Origin: Actinernus sp. WN-2022
Lineage: Eukaryota; Cnidaria; Anthozoa; Actiniaria; Actinernidae
DNA length: 64,000 nt
Reading direction: 5' to 3'
Assembly (NCBI GenBank): GCA_030867875.1
Contig: JAOWCC010000916.1
Location: 814,001-878,000 of the forward strand
The notes under the pieces were generated by a model. The model was not told the origin of the DNA, did not search any database, and saw only the letters and a program-made list of their open reading frames with translations. This document shows positions 45,359 to 57,701 of the stretch, piece by piece. The translations under genes were made by a program, and so were the position numbers. Each line of letters opens with the position of its first letter. Positions within the stretch are counted from its first letter, which is position 1.

Positions 45359-46433
45359 ATGTCGGACAAGTCTCTCAAGCGTAAGATTGCTACTAAATCT
45401 TTGGAGGAGAAATACAAAGCTCTCAAAGATATTAAGAAAGGCGTAGCAAAGAAAGAGGTAGCAAAAAAGTATGGCGTTCCTTTAAACACTTTATCCACGT
45501 GGGCGAAGAGCAAAGAGAAGATTTCAGCTGCTTTCGAGAATGGTAAAAGTACACTGAAGCTGAAAGGCGCAAGTTTTGATAAAGCTATATACAGGTGGTT
45601 TATAAATGCAAGAGAGCGAAATGTTCCAGTTAGCGGTACGTTGCTTAAAGAGAAGGCAGTTCTATTTGCGAAAGAGCTCCAGATTGAAGATTTTAAGGGT
45701 TCCGATGGCTGGCTTCACCGTTGAAAAAAAAGACACACTTGTCACGTTTAAGACTGTTGCTGGAGAAGGAAAGTCATGCACCCCTCAAATGACCGCATCT
45801 TGGGACGAGACAATTCTGCCAACAATTATTTCCAACTACAAGCTCGAAGACATTTTCAAAGCTGACGAATTTGGCTTGTTTTATCAAGCTCTTCCCAACA
45901 AAACTTTGCATTTTAAGTCTGAGAAATGCGTGGGTGGTAAGCACAGCAAAATACGACTGACTGGTATGGCTGCTGCAAATGCAGTGGGCGAGAGGTTGCC
46001 CATGTTTGTTATTGGCAAATCTGCAAGACCACGGTGTTTCACTGGCGTTAGAGACATCCCCTGCCGATACCGATCGCAGAAGAAAAGTTGGATAGACAGT
46101 GCTCTACTTGAAGAGTGGATCAGAGAGCTTGATAGAAAGTTTGTGGGAGAAGGCAGGAAAATTTCACTTATTGTGGACAACTGCCCGGCCCACCCACACG
46201 TTGGAGGACTTAAAGCTACCCATTTAGTGTTCCAAACTTGTTTCAAACAAGATGAGGCCTTCAATGCTTTTCGTCAGGCGCTCCGTGAAACGGAACAGGC
46301 GTTTTTGGCCCTCGAACTTGAACGAAATTTATCGGATCTCGAGGCAGAATCATCTGGTAAGTATATACAGTTGAATCCCGATAACTCGAACCGTCGGGAA
46401 CTCGAAGCTCGCGCTAACTCGAACCAAAATTGA
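45359..46433 (+). pseudogene. Tigger/pogo-like transposase fragment, copy 23, premature TGA plus frameshift
   Basis: As copy 19 (W122 to TGA, D120H, extra T, K212R) plus L185F (HFKSE), shared only with copy 27. Confidence 0.85.
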
Positions 46434-46789
46434 TTTCCCCTGGATTTGCGTCATACATTTAACGTAATTTTATCCTCCGTAACTCGAACCCTCGATAACT
46501 CGAACCTCCCGCTAACTCGAAGCAATTTTAGTTTCCCTTCATGTCATTTTCTTTTTAATTTTACCCTCGAGAACTCGAACCTCGTTTATCAAGACGTAAC
46601 GAGACAAAACGTACTTCAGAACATTGAATTTATTTTGAAGCAGCATGTATTCTTTGTGTTAACTTCTCTAGTTTCTTGGTTTTACGTTACATAAAACGTG
46701 TCAGTTCAGTCCTGTGAGAATATTGTACGTGATAAGCGGTGTCAGCAGGAATCAAAGGGAAACAAAGGATCCATTCAACCCAGCTTTCA

Positions 46790-47184
46790 TCAAGCTTTGC
46801 CGCTTAGCTGTTTCTTTAAAATGTCAATAAATTTCTTCTGTCCCTTGAAATGCAGCGTGCACGGCACTTGCATGCCTTCTCCATCGCCACGGTTAACTGC
46901 CTTGCCAGTTACAACCACAGTGCAGGAGTTCTGCTTATTGGCCCGCAAAAAGTAGAAAATAGTCTTTGCAAAACGGCCAGATTTGCCTTTCATTAAATGT
47001 CCAACAACTTCGCCAGAATGTAGCACACATACCGCATACTTGTCGACACTATTGCTTGGTTCTGGTACAGCGTTTAGCTCCTCAAGAAGCTCCGGGACCA
47101 AACTTCTTGGTACACATGATATCCTTTGATAAAAGAATCCAGGTTGTAAAAGACGATATTTTCAGACGTTTGCACGGAAGCCAT
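46790..47184 (-). pseudogene. HIRAN-domain-like protein, frameshifted, copy 23
   Basis: Shared frameshift only. It is followed by a second-type leader with the full GACTGTA/TACAGTC repeat. Confidence 0.62.
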
Positions 47185-47415
47185 TAGGTAAACGTCAAGT
47201 TGCAGCTCCAAGCAGCTCTCAAATGCTATTTTAATACTGGACTGTATAGTGTTTTACAGTCAAACCGGATGTTCCTTTGCCGGTCACTTTCACACCTTGT
47301 AAAATTGTACAAAGACCCTTATGTTTTAGTTTGGCCATTGTTTCCGGTTATTGCAGTGAAAACCCGCATCATGCAGTACGCTTTCATTGAGGAATTTCAA
47401 CAATAATGCTGGGTA

Positions 47416-48457
47416 ATGTCGGACAAGTCTCTCAAGCGTAAGATTGCTACTAAATCTTTGGAGGAGAAATACAAAGCTCTCAAAGATATTAAGAAAGGCG
47501 TGGCAAAGAAAGAGGTAGCAAAAAAGTATGGCGTTCCTTTATACACTTTATCCACGTGGGCGAAGAGCAAAGAGAAGATTTCAGCTGCTTTCGAGAATGG
47601 TAAAAGTACACTGAAGCTGAAAGGCGCAAGTTTTGATAAAGCTATATACAGGTGGTTTATAAATGCAAGAGAGCGAAATGTTCCAGTTAGCGGTACGTTG
47701 CTTAAAGAGAAGGCAGTTCTATTTGCGAAAGAGCTCCAGATTGAAGATTTTAAGGGTTCCGATGGCTGGCTTCACCGTTGGAAAAAAAGACACACTTGTC
47801 ACGTTTAAGACTGTTGCTGGAGAAGGAAAGTCATGCACCCCTCAAATGACCGCATCTTGGGACGAGACAATTCTGCCAACAATTATTTCCAACTACAAGC
47901 TCGAAGACATTTTCAAAGCTGACGAATTTGGCTTGTTTTATCAAGCTCTTCCCAACAAAACTTTGCATTTGAAGTCTGAGAAATGCGTGGGTGGTAAGCA
48001 CAGCAAAATACGACTGACTGGTATGGCTGCTGCAAATGCAGTGGGCGAGAAGTTGCCCATGTTTGTTATTGGCAAATCTGCAAGACCACGGTGTTTCACT
48101 GGCGTTAGAGACATCCCCTGCCGATACCGATCGCAGAAGAAAAGTTGGATAGACAGTGCTCTACTTGAAGAGTGGATCAGAGAGCTTGATAGAAAGTTTG
48201 TGGGAGAAGGCAGGAAAATTTCACTTATTGTGGACAACTGCCCGGCCCACCCACACGTTGGCGGACTTAAAGCTACCCATTTAGTGTTCCAAACTTGTTT
48301 CAAACAAGATGAGGCCTTCAATGCTTTTCGTCAGGCGCTCCGTGAAACGGAACAGGAATCTTTGGCCCTCGAACTTGAACGCAATTTATCGGATCTCGAG
48401 GCAGAATCATCTGGTAAGTATATACAGTTGAATCCCGATAACTCGAACCGTCGGTAA
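47416..48457 (+). pseudogene. Tigger/pogo-like transposase fragment, copy 24, frameshifted
   Basis: N43Y, D120H and extra T, with glutamate-serine at 314-315 and TAA at the 347 position: the copy-15 combination. Confidence 0.85.
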
Positions 48458-48846
48458 CTCGAAGCTCGCGCTAACTCGAACCAAAATTGATTTCCCCTGG
48501 ATTTGCGTCATACATTTAACGTAATTTTATCCTCCGTAACTCGAACCCTCGATAACTCGAACCTCCCGCTAACTCGAAGCAATTTTTATTTCCCTTCAGG
48601 TCATTTTCTTTATAATTTTACCCTCGAGAACTCGAACCTCGTTTATCAAGACGTAACGAGACAAAACCTACTTCAGAACATTGAATTTATTTTGAAGCAG
48701 CATCTATTCTTTGTATTAACTTCTCTAGTTTCTTGGTTTTACGTTACATAAAACGTGTCAGTTCAGTCCTGTGAGAATATTGTACGTGATAAGCGGTGCC
48801 AGCAGGAATCAAAGGGAAACAAAGGATCCATTCAACCCAGCTTTCA

Positions 48847-49241
48847 TCAAGCTTTGCCGCTTAGCTGTTTCTTTAAAATGTCAATAAATTTCTTCTGTCC
48901 CTTGAAATGCAGCGTGCACGGCACTTGCATGCCTTCTCCATCGCCACGGTTAACTGCCTTGCCAGTTACAACCACAGTGCAGGAGTTCTGCTTATTGGCC
49001 CGCAAAAAGTAGAAAATAGTCTTTGCAAAACGGCCAGATTTGCCTTTCATTAAATGTCCAACAACTTCGCCAGAATGTAGCACACATACCGCATACTTGT
49101 CGACACTATTGCTTGGTTCTGGTAAAGCGTTTAGCTCCTCAAGAAGCTCCGGGACCAAACTTCTTGGTACACATGATATCCTTTGATAAAAGAATCCAGG
49201 TTGTAAAAGACGATATTTTCAGACGTTTGCACGGAAGCCAT
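48847..49241 (-). pseudogene. HIRAN-domain-like protein, frameshifted, copy 24
   Basis: ELNALPEPS variant, again matching copy 15. Confidence 0.62.
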
Positions 49242-49472
49242 TAGGTAAACGTCAAGTTGCAGCTCCAAGCAGCTCTCAAATGCTATTTTAATACTGGACT
49301 GTGTAGTGTTTTACAGTCAAACCGGATGTTCCTTTGCCGGTCACTTTCACCCCTTGTAAAATTGTACAAAGACCCTTATGTTTTAGTTTGGCCATTGTTT
49401 TCGGTTATTGAAGTGAAAACCCACATCATGCAGTACGCTTTCATTGAGGAATTTCAACAATAATGCTGGGTA

Positions 49473-50516
49473 ATGTCGGACAAGTCTCTCAAGCGTAAGA
49501 TTGCTACTAAATCTTTGGAGGAGAAATACAAAGCTCTCAAAGATATTAAGAAAGGCGTAGCAAAGAAAGAGGTAGCAAAAAAGTATGGCGTTCCTTTAAA
49601 CACTTTATCCACGTGGGCGAAGAGCAAAGAGAAGATTTCAGCTGCTTTCGAGAATGGTAAAAGTACACTGAAGCTGAAAGGCGCAAGTTTTGATAAAGCT
49701 ATATACAGGTGGTTTATAAATGCAAGAGAGCGAAATGTTCCAGTTAGCGGTACGTTGCTTAAAGAGAAGGCAGTTCTATTTGCGAAAGAGCTCCAGATTG
49801 AAGATTTTAAGGGTTCCGATGGCTGGCTTCACCGTTGAAAAAAAAGACACACTTGTCACGTTTAAGACTGTTGCTGGAGAAGGAAAGTCATGCACCCCTC
49901 AAATGACCGCATCTTGGGACGAGACAATTCTGCCAACAATTATTTCCAACTACAAGCTCGAAGACATTTTCAAAGCTGACGAATTTGGCTTGTTTTATCA
50001 AGCTCTTCCCAACAAAACTTTGCATTTGAAGTCTGAGAAATGCGTGGGTGGTAAGCACAGCAAAATACGACTGACTGGTATGGCTGCTGCAAATGCAGTG
50101 GGCGAGAAGTTGCCCATGTTTGTTATTGGCAAATCTGCAAGACCACGGTGTTTCACTGGCGTTAGAGACATCCCCCCTGCCGATACCGATCGCAGAAGAA
50201 AAGTTGGATAGACAGTGCTCTACTTGAAGAGTGGATCAGAGAGCTTGATAGAAAGTTTGTGGGAGAAGGCAGGAAAATTTCACTTATTGTGGACAACTGC
50301 CCGGCCCACCCACACGTTGGAGGACTTAAAGCTACCCATTTAGTGTTCCAAACTTGTTTCAAACAAGATGAGGCCTTCAATGCTTTTCGTCAGGCGCTCC
50401 GTGAAACGGAACAGGAATCTTTGGCCCTCGAACTTGAACGCAATTTATCGGATCTCGAGGCAGAATCATCTGGTAAGTATATACAGTTGAATCCCGATAA
50501 CTCGAACCGTCGGTAA
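49473..50516 (+). pseudogene. Tigger/pogo-like transposase fragment, copy 25, most damaged copy
   Basis: Three breaks: TGA at W122, the extra T, and a private 2-bp insertion in a C run (acatcccccctgcc, ~50170-50177) that shifts frame again after RDIP and ends the nuclease part at 50211. The region holding the second catalytic aspartate stays open from ~50259 in a third frame. It has K212 rather than the arginine of other TGA copies, so it looks recombinant. Monomer length 2,059 bp. Confidence 0.85.
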
Positions 50517-50905
50517 CTCGAAGCTCGCGCTAACTCGAACCAAAATTGATTTCCCCTGGATTTGCGTCATACATTTAATGTAATTTTACCCTCCGTAACT
50601 CGAACCCTCGATAACTCGAACCTCCCGCTAACTCGAAGCAATTTTTGTTTCCCTTCATGTCATTTTCTTTTTAATTTTACCCTCGAGAACTCGAACCTCG
50701 TTTATCAAGACGTAACGAGACAAAACGTACTTCAGAACATTGAATTTATTTTGAAGCAGCATGTATTCTTTGTGTTAACTTCTCTAGTTTCTTGGTTTTA
50801 CGTTACATAAAACGTGTCAGTTCAGTCCTGTGAGAATATTGTACGTGATAAGCGGTGCCAGCAGGAATCAAAGGGAAACAAAGGATCCATTCAACCCAGC
50901 TTTCA

Positions 50906-51300
50906 TCAAGCTTTGCCGCTTAGCTGTTTCTTTAAAATGTCAATAAATTTCTTCTGTCCCTTGAAATGCAGCGTGCACGGCACTTGCATGCCTTCTCCAT
51001 CGCCACGGTTAACTGCCTTGCCAGTTACCACCACAGTGCAGGAGTTCTGCTTATTGGCCCGCAAAAAGTAGAAAATAGTCTTTGCAAAACGGCCAGATTT
51101 GCCTTTCATTAAATGTCCAACAACTTCGCCAGAATGTAGCACACATACCGCATACTTGTCGACACTATTGCTTGGTTCTGGTAAAGCGTTTAGCTCCTCA
51201 AGAAGCTCCGGGACCAAACTTCTTGGTACACATGATATCCTTTGATAAAAGAATCCAGGTTGTAAAAGACGATATTTTCAGACGTTTGCACGGAAGCCAT
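50906..51300 (-). pseudogene. HIRAN-domain-like protein, frameshifted, copy 25
   Basis: Combines the ELNALPEPS variant with the silent accaccac change, a pairing not seen in any other copy and consistent with recombination between haplotypes. Confidence 0.62.
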
Positions 51301-51531
51301 TAGGTAAACGTCAAGTTGCAGCTCCAAGCAGCTCTCAAATGCTATTTTAATACTGGACTGTGTAGTGTTTTACAGTCAAACCGGATGTTCCTTTGCCGGT
51401 CACTTTCACCCCTTGTAAAATTGTACAAAGACCCTTATGTTTTAGTTTGGCCATTGTTTTCGGTTATTGAAGTGAAAACCCACATCATGCAGTACGCTTT
51501 CATTGAGGAATTTCAACAATAATGCTGGGTA

Positions 51532-52573
51532 ATGTCGGACAAGTCTCTCAAGCGTAAGATTGCTACTAAATCTTTGGAGGAGAAATACAAAGCTCTCAAA
51601 GATATTAAGAAAGGCGTAGCAAAGAAAGAGGTAGCAAAAAAGTATGGCGTTCCTTTAAACACTTTATCCACGTGGGCGAAGAGCAAAGAGAAGATTTCAG
51701 CTGCTTTCGAGAATGGTAAAAGTACACTGAAGCTGAAAGGCGCAAGTTTTGATAAAGCTATATACAGGTGGTTTATAAATGCAAGAGAGCGAAATGTTCC
51801 AGTTAGCGGTACGTTGCTTAAAGAGAAGGCAGTTCTATTTGCGAAAGAGCTCCAGATTGAAGATTTTAAGGGTTCCGATGGCTGGCTTCACCGTTGGAAA
51901 AAAAGACACACTTGTCACGTTTAAGACTGTTGCTGGAGAAGGAAAGTCATGCACCCCTCAAATGACCGCATCTTGGGACGAGACAATTCTGCCAACAATT
52001 ATTTCCAACTACAAGCTCGAAGACATTTTCAAAGCTGACGAATTTGGCTTGTTTTATCAAGCTCTTCCCAACAAAACTTTGCATTTGAAGTCTGAGAAAT
52101 GCGTGGGTGGTAAGCACAGCAAAATACGACTGACTGGTATGGCTGCTGCAAATGCAGTGGGCGAGAAGTTGCCCATGTTTGTTATTGGCAAATCTGCAAG
52201 ACCACGGTGTTTCACTGGCGTTAGAGACATCCCCTGCCGATACCGATCGCAGAAGAAAAGTTGGATAGACAGTGCTCTACTTGAAGAGTGGATCAGAGAG
52301 CTTGATAGAAAGTTTGTGGGAGAAGGCAGGAAAATTTCACTTATTGTGGACAACTGCCCGGCCCACCCACACGTTGGCGGACTTAAAGCTACCCATTTAG
52401 TGTTCCAAACTTGTTTCAAACAAGATGAGGCCTTCAATGCTTTTCGTCAGGCGCTCCGTGAAACGGAACAGGAATCTTTGGCCCTCGAACTTGAACGCAA
52501 TTTATCGGATCTCGAGGCAGAATCATCTGGTAAGTATATACAGTTGAATCCCGATAACTCGAACCGTCGGTAA
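51532..52573 (+). pseudogene. Tigger/pogo-like transposase fragment, copy 26, frameshifted
   Basis: Extra T with D120H, W122 intact, G265 normal, glutamate-serine at 314-315, TAA at the 347 position. Confidence 0.85.
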
Positions 52574-52962
52574 CTCGAAGCTCGCGCTAACTCGAACCAA
52601 AATTGATTTCCCCTGGATTTGCGTCATACATTTAATGTAATTTTACCCTCCGTAACTCGAACCCTCGATAACTCGAACCTCCCGCTAACTCGAAGCAATT
52701 TTTGTTTCCCTTCATGTCATTTTCTTTTTAATTTTACCCTCGAGAACTCGAACCTCGTTTATCAAGACGTAACGAGACAAAACGTACTTCAGAACATTGA
52801 ATTTATTTTGAAGCAGCATGTATTCTTTGTGTTAACTTCTCTAGTTTCTTGGTTTTACGTTACATAAAACGTGTCAGTTCAGTCCTGTGAGAATATTGTA
52901 CGTGATAAGCGGTGCCAGCAGGAATCAAAGGGAAACAAAGGATCCATTCAACCCAGCTTTCA

Positions 52963-53357
52963 TCAAGCTTTGCCGCTTAGCTGTTTCTTTAAAATGTCAA
53001 TAAATTTCTTCTGTCCCTTGAAATGCAGCGTGCACGGCACTTGCATGCCTTCTCCATCGCCACGGTTAACTGCCTTGCCAGTTACCACCACAGTGCAGGA
53101 GTTCTGCTTATTGGCCCGCAAAAAGTAGAAAATAGTCTTTGCAAAACGGCCAGATTTGCCTTTCATTAAATGTCCAACAACTTCGCCAGAATGTAGCACA
53201 CATACCGCATACTTGTCGACACTATTGCTTGGTTCTGGTACAGCGTTTAGCTCCTCAAGAAGCTCCGGGACCAAACTTCTTGGTACACATGATATCCTTT
53301 GATAAAAGAATCCAGGTTGTAAAAGACGATATTTTCAGACGTTTGCACGGAAGCCAT
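52963..53357 (-). pseudogene. HIRAN-domain-like protein, frameshifted, copy 26
   Basis: Silent accaccac valine change, as before the other K212R copies. Confidence 0.62.
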
Positions 53358-53588
53358 TAGGTAAACGTCAAGTTGCAGCTCCAAGCAGCTCTCAAATGCT
53401 ATTTTAATACTGGACTGTGTAGTGTTTTACAGTCAAACCGGATGTTCCTTTGCCGGTCACTTTCACCCCTTGTAAAATTGTACAAAGACCCTTATGTTTT
53501 AGTTTGGCCATTGTTTTCGGTTATTGAAGTGAAAACCCACATCATGCAGTACGCTTTCATTGAGGAATTTCAACAATAATGCTGGGTA

Positions 53589-54663
53589 ATGTCGGACAAG
53601 TCTCTCAAGCGTAAGATTGCTACTAAATCTTTGGAGGAGAAATACAAAGCTCTCAAAGATATTAAGAAAGGCGTAGCAAAGAAAGAGGTAGCAAAAAAGT
53701 ATGGCGTTCCTTTAAACACTTTATCCACGTGGGCGAAGAGCAAAGAGAAGATTTCAGCTGCTTTCGAGAATGGTAAAAGTACACTGAAGCTGAAAGGCGC
53801 AAGTTTTGATAAAGCTATATACAGGTGGTTTATAAATGCAAGAGAGCGAAATGTTCCAGTTAGCGGTACGTTGCTTAAAGAGAAGGCAGTTCTATTTGCG
53901 AAAGAGCTCCAGATTGAAGATTTTAAGGGTTCCGATGGCTGGCTTCACCGTTGAAAAAAAAGACACACTTGTCACGTTTAAGACTGTTGCTGGAGAAGGA
54001 AAGTCATGCACCCCTCAAATGACCGCATCTTGGGACGAGACAATTCTGCCAACAATTATTTCCAACTACAAGCTCGAAGACATTTTCAAAGCTGACGAAT
54101 TTGGCTTGTTTTATCAAGCTCTTCCCAACAAAACTTTGCATTTTAAGTCTGAGAAATGCGTGGGTGGTAAGCACAGCAAAATACGACTGACTGGTATGGC
54201 TGCTGCAAATGCAGTGGGCGAGAGGTTGCCCATGTTTGTTATTGGCAAATCTGCAAGACCACGGTGTTTCACTGGCGTTAGAGACATCCCCTGCCGATAC
54301 CGATCGCAGAAGAAAAGTTGGATAGACAGTGCTCTACTTGAAGAGTGGATCAGAGAGCTTGATAGAAAGTTTGTGGGAGAAGGCAGGAAAATTTCACTTA
54401 TTGTGGACAACTGCCCGGCCCACCCACACGTTGGAGGACTTAAAGCTACCCATTTAGTGTTCCAAACTTGTTTCAAACAAGATGAGGCCTTCAATGCTTT
54501 TCGTCAGGCGCTCCGTGAAACGGAACAGGCGTTTTTGGCCCTCGAACTTGAACGAAATTTATCGGATCTCGAGGCAGAATCATCTGGTAAGTATATACAG
54601 TTGAATCCCGATAACTCGAACCGTCGGGAACTCGAAGCTCGCGCTAACTCGAACCAAAATTGA
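53589..54663 (+). pseudogene. Tigger/pogo-like transposase fragment, copy 27, premature TGA plus frameshift
   Basis: Same variant set as copy 23 (TGA at 122, D120H, extra T, L185F, K212R), but the 3' flank is the caggtcattttctttataat type instead. It is the last broken copy in the window. Confidence 0.85.
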
Positions 54664-55019
54664 TTTCCCCTGGATTTGCGTCATACATTTAACGTAATTT
54701 TATCCTCCGTAACTCGAACCCTCGATAACTCGAACCTCCCGCTAACTCGAAGCAATTTTTATTTCCCTTCAGGTCATTTTCTTTATAATTTTACCCTCGA
54801 GAACTCGAACCTCGTTTATCAAGACGTAACGAGACAAAACCTACTTCAGAACATTGAATTTATTTTGAAGCAGCATCTATTCTTTGTATTAACTTCTCTA
54901 GTTTCTTGGTTTTACGTTACATAAAACGTGTCAGTTCAGTCCTGTGAGAATATTGTACGTGATAAGCGGTGCCAGCAGGAATCAAAGGGAAACAAAGGAT
55001 CCATTCAACCCAGCTTTCA

Positions 55020-55414
55020 TCAAGCTTTGCCGCTTAGCTGTTTCTTTAAAATGTCAATAAATTTCTTCTGTCCCTTGAAATGCAGCGTGCACGGCACTTG
55101 CATGCCTTCTCCATCGCCACGGTTAACTGCCTTGCCAGTTACAACCACAGTGCAGGAGTTCTGCTTATTGGCCCGCAAAAAGTAGAAAATAGTCTTTGCA
55201 AAACGGCCAGATTTGCCTTTCATTAAATGTCCAACAACTTCGCCAGAATGTAGCACACATACCGCATACTTGTCGACACTATTGCTTGGTTCTGGTACAG
55301 CGTTTAGCTCCTCAAGAAGCTCCGGGACCAAACTTCTTGGTACACATGATATCCTTTGATAAAAGAATCCAGGTCGTAAAAGACGATATTTTCAGACGTT
55401 TGCACGGAAGCCAT
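55020..55414 (-). pseudogene. HIRAN-domain-like protein, frameshifted, copy 27
   Basis: Has the FYDLD (asparagine to aspartate) change in the N-terminal part without the silent accaccac change. Confidence 0.62.
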
Positions 55415-55645
55415 TAGGTAAACGTCAAGTTGCAGCTCCAAGCAGCTCTCAAATGCTATTTTAATACTGGACTGTGTAGTGTTTTACAGTCAAACCGGAT
55501 GTTCCTTTGCCGGTCACTTTCACCCCTTGTAAAATTGTACAAAGACCCTTATGTTTTAGTTTGGCCATTGTTTTCGGTTATTGAAGTGAAAACCCACATC
55601 ATGCAGTACGCTTTCATTGAGGAATTTCAACAATAATGCTGGGTA

Positions 55646-56719
55646 ATGTCGGACAAGTCTCTCAAGCGTAAGATTGCTACTAAATCTTTGGAGGAGAAAT
55701 ACAAAGCTCTCAAAGATATTAAGAAAGGCGTAGCAAAGAAAGAGGTAGCAAAAAAGTATGGCGTTCCTTTAAACACTTTATCCACGTGGGCGAAGAGCAA
55801 AGAGAAGATTTCAGCTGCTTTCGAGAATGGTAAAAGTACACTGAAGCTGAAAGGCGCAAGTTTTGATAAAGCTATATACAGGTGGTTTATAAATGCAAGA
55901 GAGCGAAATGTTCCAGTTAGCGGTACGTTGCTTAAAGAGAAGGCAGTCCTATTTGCGAAAGAGCTCCAGATTGAAGATTTTAAGGGTTCCGATGGCTGGC
56001 TTGACCGTTGGAAAAAAAGACACACTGTCACGTTTAAGACTGTTGCTGGAGAAGGAAAGTCATGCACCCCTCAAATGACCGCATCTTGGGACGAGACAAT
56101 TCTGCCAACAATTATTTCCAACTACAAGCTCGAAGACATTTTCAAAGCTGACGAATTTGGCTTGTTTTATCAAGCTCTTCCCAACAAAACTTTGCATTTG
56201 AAGTCTGAGAAATGCGTGGGTGGTAAGCACAGCAAAATACGACTGACTGGTATGGCTGCTGCAAATGCAGTGGGCGAGAAGTTGCCCATGTTTGTTATTG
56301 GCAAATCTGCAAGACCACGGTGTTTCACTGGCGTTAGAGACATCCCCTGCCGATACCGATCGCAGAAGAAAAGTTGGATAGACAGTGCTCTACTTGAAGA
56401 GTGGATCAGAGAGCTTGATAGAAAGTTTGTGGGAGAAGGCAGGAAAATTTCACTTATTGTGGACAACTGCCCGGCCCACCCACACGTTGGAGGACTTAAA
56501 GCTACCCATTTAGTGTTCCAAACTTGTTTCAAACAAGATGAGGCCTTCAATGCTTTTCGTCAGGCGCTCCGTGAAACGGAACAGGCGTTTTTGGCCCTCG
56601 AACTTGAACGAAATTTATCGGATCTCGAGGCAGAATCATCTGGTAAGTATATACAGTTGAATCCCGATAACTCGAACCGTCGGGAACTCGAAGCTCGCGC
56701 TAACTCGAACCAAAATTGA
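55646..56719 (+). CDS. Tigger/pogo-like transposase fragment, copy 28 (357 aa)
   Basis: Standard 357-residue version with a private silent change (gcagtcctattt). Starts the final block 28-31, marked in copies 28, 29 and 31 by gaatatatttt downstream. Confidence 0.82.
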   Translation: MSDKSLKRKIATKSLEEKYKALKDIKKGVAKKEVAKKYGVPLNTLSTWAKSKEKISAAFENGKSTLKLKGASFDKAIYRWFINARERNVPVSGTLLKEKAVLFAKELQIEDFKGSDGWLDRWKKRHTVTFKTVAGEGKSCTPQMTASWDETILPTIISNYKLEDIFKADEFGLFYQALPNKTLHLKSEKCVGGKHSKIRLTGMAAANAVGEKLPMFVIGKSARPRCFTGVRDIPCRYRSQKKSWIDSALLEEWIRELDRKFVGEGRKISLIVDNCPAHPHVGGLKATHLVFQTCFKQDEAFNAFRQALRETEQAFLALELERNLSDLEAESSGKYIQLNPDNSNRRELEARANSNQN

Positions 56720-57075
56720 TTTCCCCTGGATTTGCGTCATACATTTAACGTAATTTTATCCTCCGTAACTCGAACCCTCGATAACTCGAACCTCCCGCTA
56801 ACTCGAAGCAATTTTTATTTCCCTTCAGGTCATTTTCTTTATAATTTTACCCTCGAGAACTCGAACCTCGTTTATCAAGACGTAACGAGACAAAACCTAC
56901 TTCAGAACATTGAATATATTTTGAAGCAGCATCTATTCTTTGTATTAACTTCTCTAGTTTCTTGGTTTTACGTTACATAAAACGTGTCAGTTCAGTCCTG
57001 TGAGAATATTGTACGTGATAAGCGGTGCCAGCAGGAATCAAAGGGAAACAAAGGATCCATTCAACCCAGCTTTCA

Positions 57076-57470
57076 TCAAGCTTTGCCGCTTAGCTGTTTC
57101 TTTAAAATGTCAATAAATTTCTTCTGTCCCTTGAAATGCAGCGTGCACGGCACTTGCATGCCTTCTCCATCGCCACGGTTAACTGCCTTGCCAGTTACCA
57201 CCACAGTGCAGGAGTTCTGCTTATTGGCCCGCAAAAAGTAGAAAATAGTCTTTGCAAAACGGCCAGATTTGCCTTTCATTAAATGTCCAACAACTTCGCC
57301 AGAATGTAGCACACATACCGCATACTTGTCGACACTATTGCTTGGTTCTGGTACAGCGTTTAGCTCCTCAAGAAGCTCCGGGACCAAACTTCTTGGTACA
57401 CATGATATCCTTTGATAAAAGAATCCAGGTCGTAAAAGACGATATTTTCAGACGTTTGCACGGAAGCCAT
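57076..57470 (-). pseudogene. HIRAN-domain-like protein, frameshifted, copy 28
   Basis: FYDLD plus the silent accaccac change, as in copy 4. Confidence 0.62.
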
Positions 57471-57701
57471 TAGGTAAACGTCAAGTTGCAGCTCCAAGCA
57501 GCTCTCAAATGCTATTTTAATACTGGACTGTGTAGTGTTTTACAGTCAAACCGGATGTTCCTTTGCCGGTCACTTTCACACCTTGTAAAATTGTACAAAG
57601 ACCCTTATGTTTTAGTTTGGCCATTGTTTCCGGTTATTGCAGTGAAAACCCACATCATGCAGTACGCTTTCATTGAGGAATTTCAACAATAATGCTGGGT
57701 A

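Larger units (their letters stand above)
38330..46555 (+). repeat. Right half of the 8,226-bp four-monomer tandem duplication
   Basis: Repeats the marker order of the left half: G265D in copy 20, E312D in copy 21, plain copy 22, TGA with K212R in copy 23. Past 46556-46610 copy 23 keeps the acgtacttc type, while copy 19 switches to the copy-15 type, as expected at the far edge of a tandem duplication. Private differences such as L185F in copy 23 arose later or by conversion. Confidence 0.8.
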
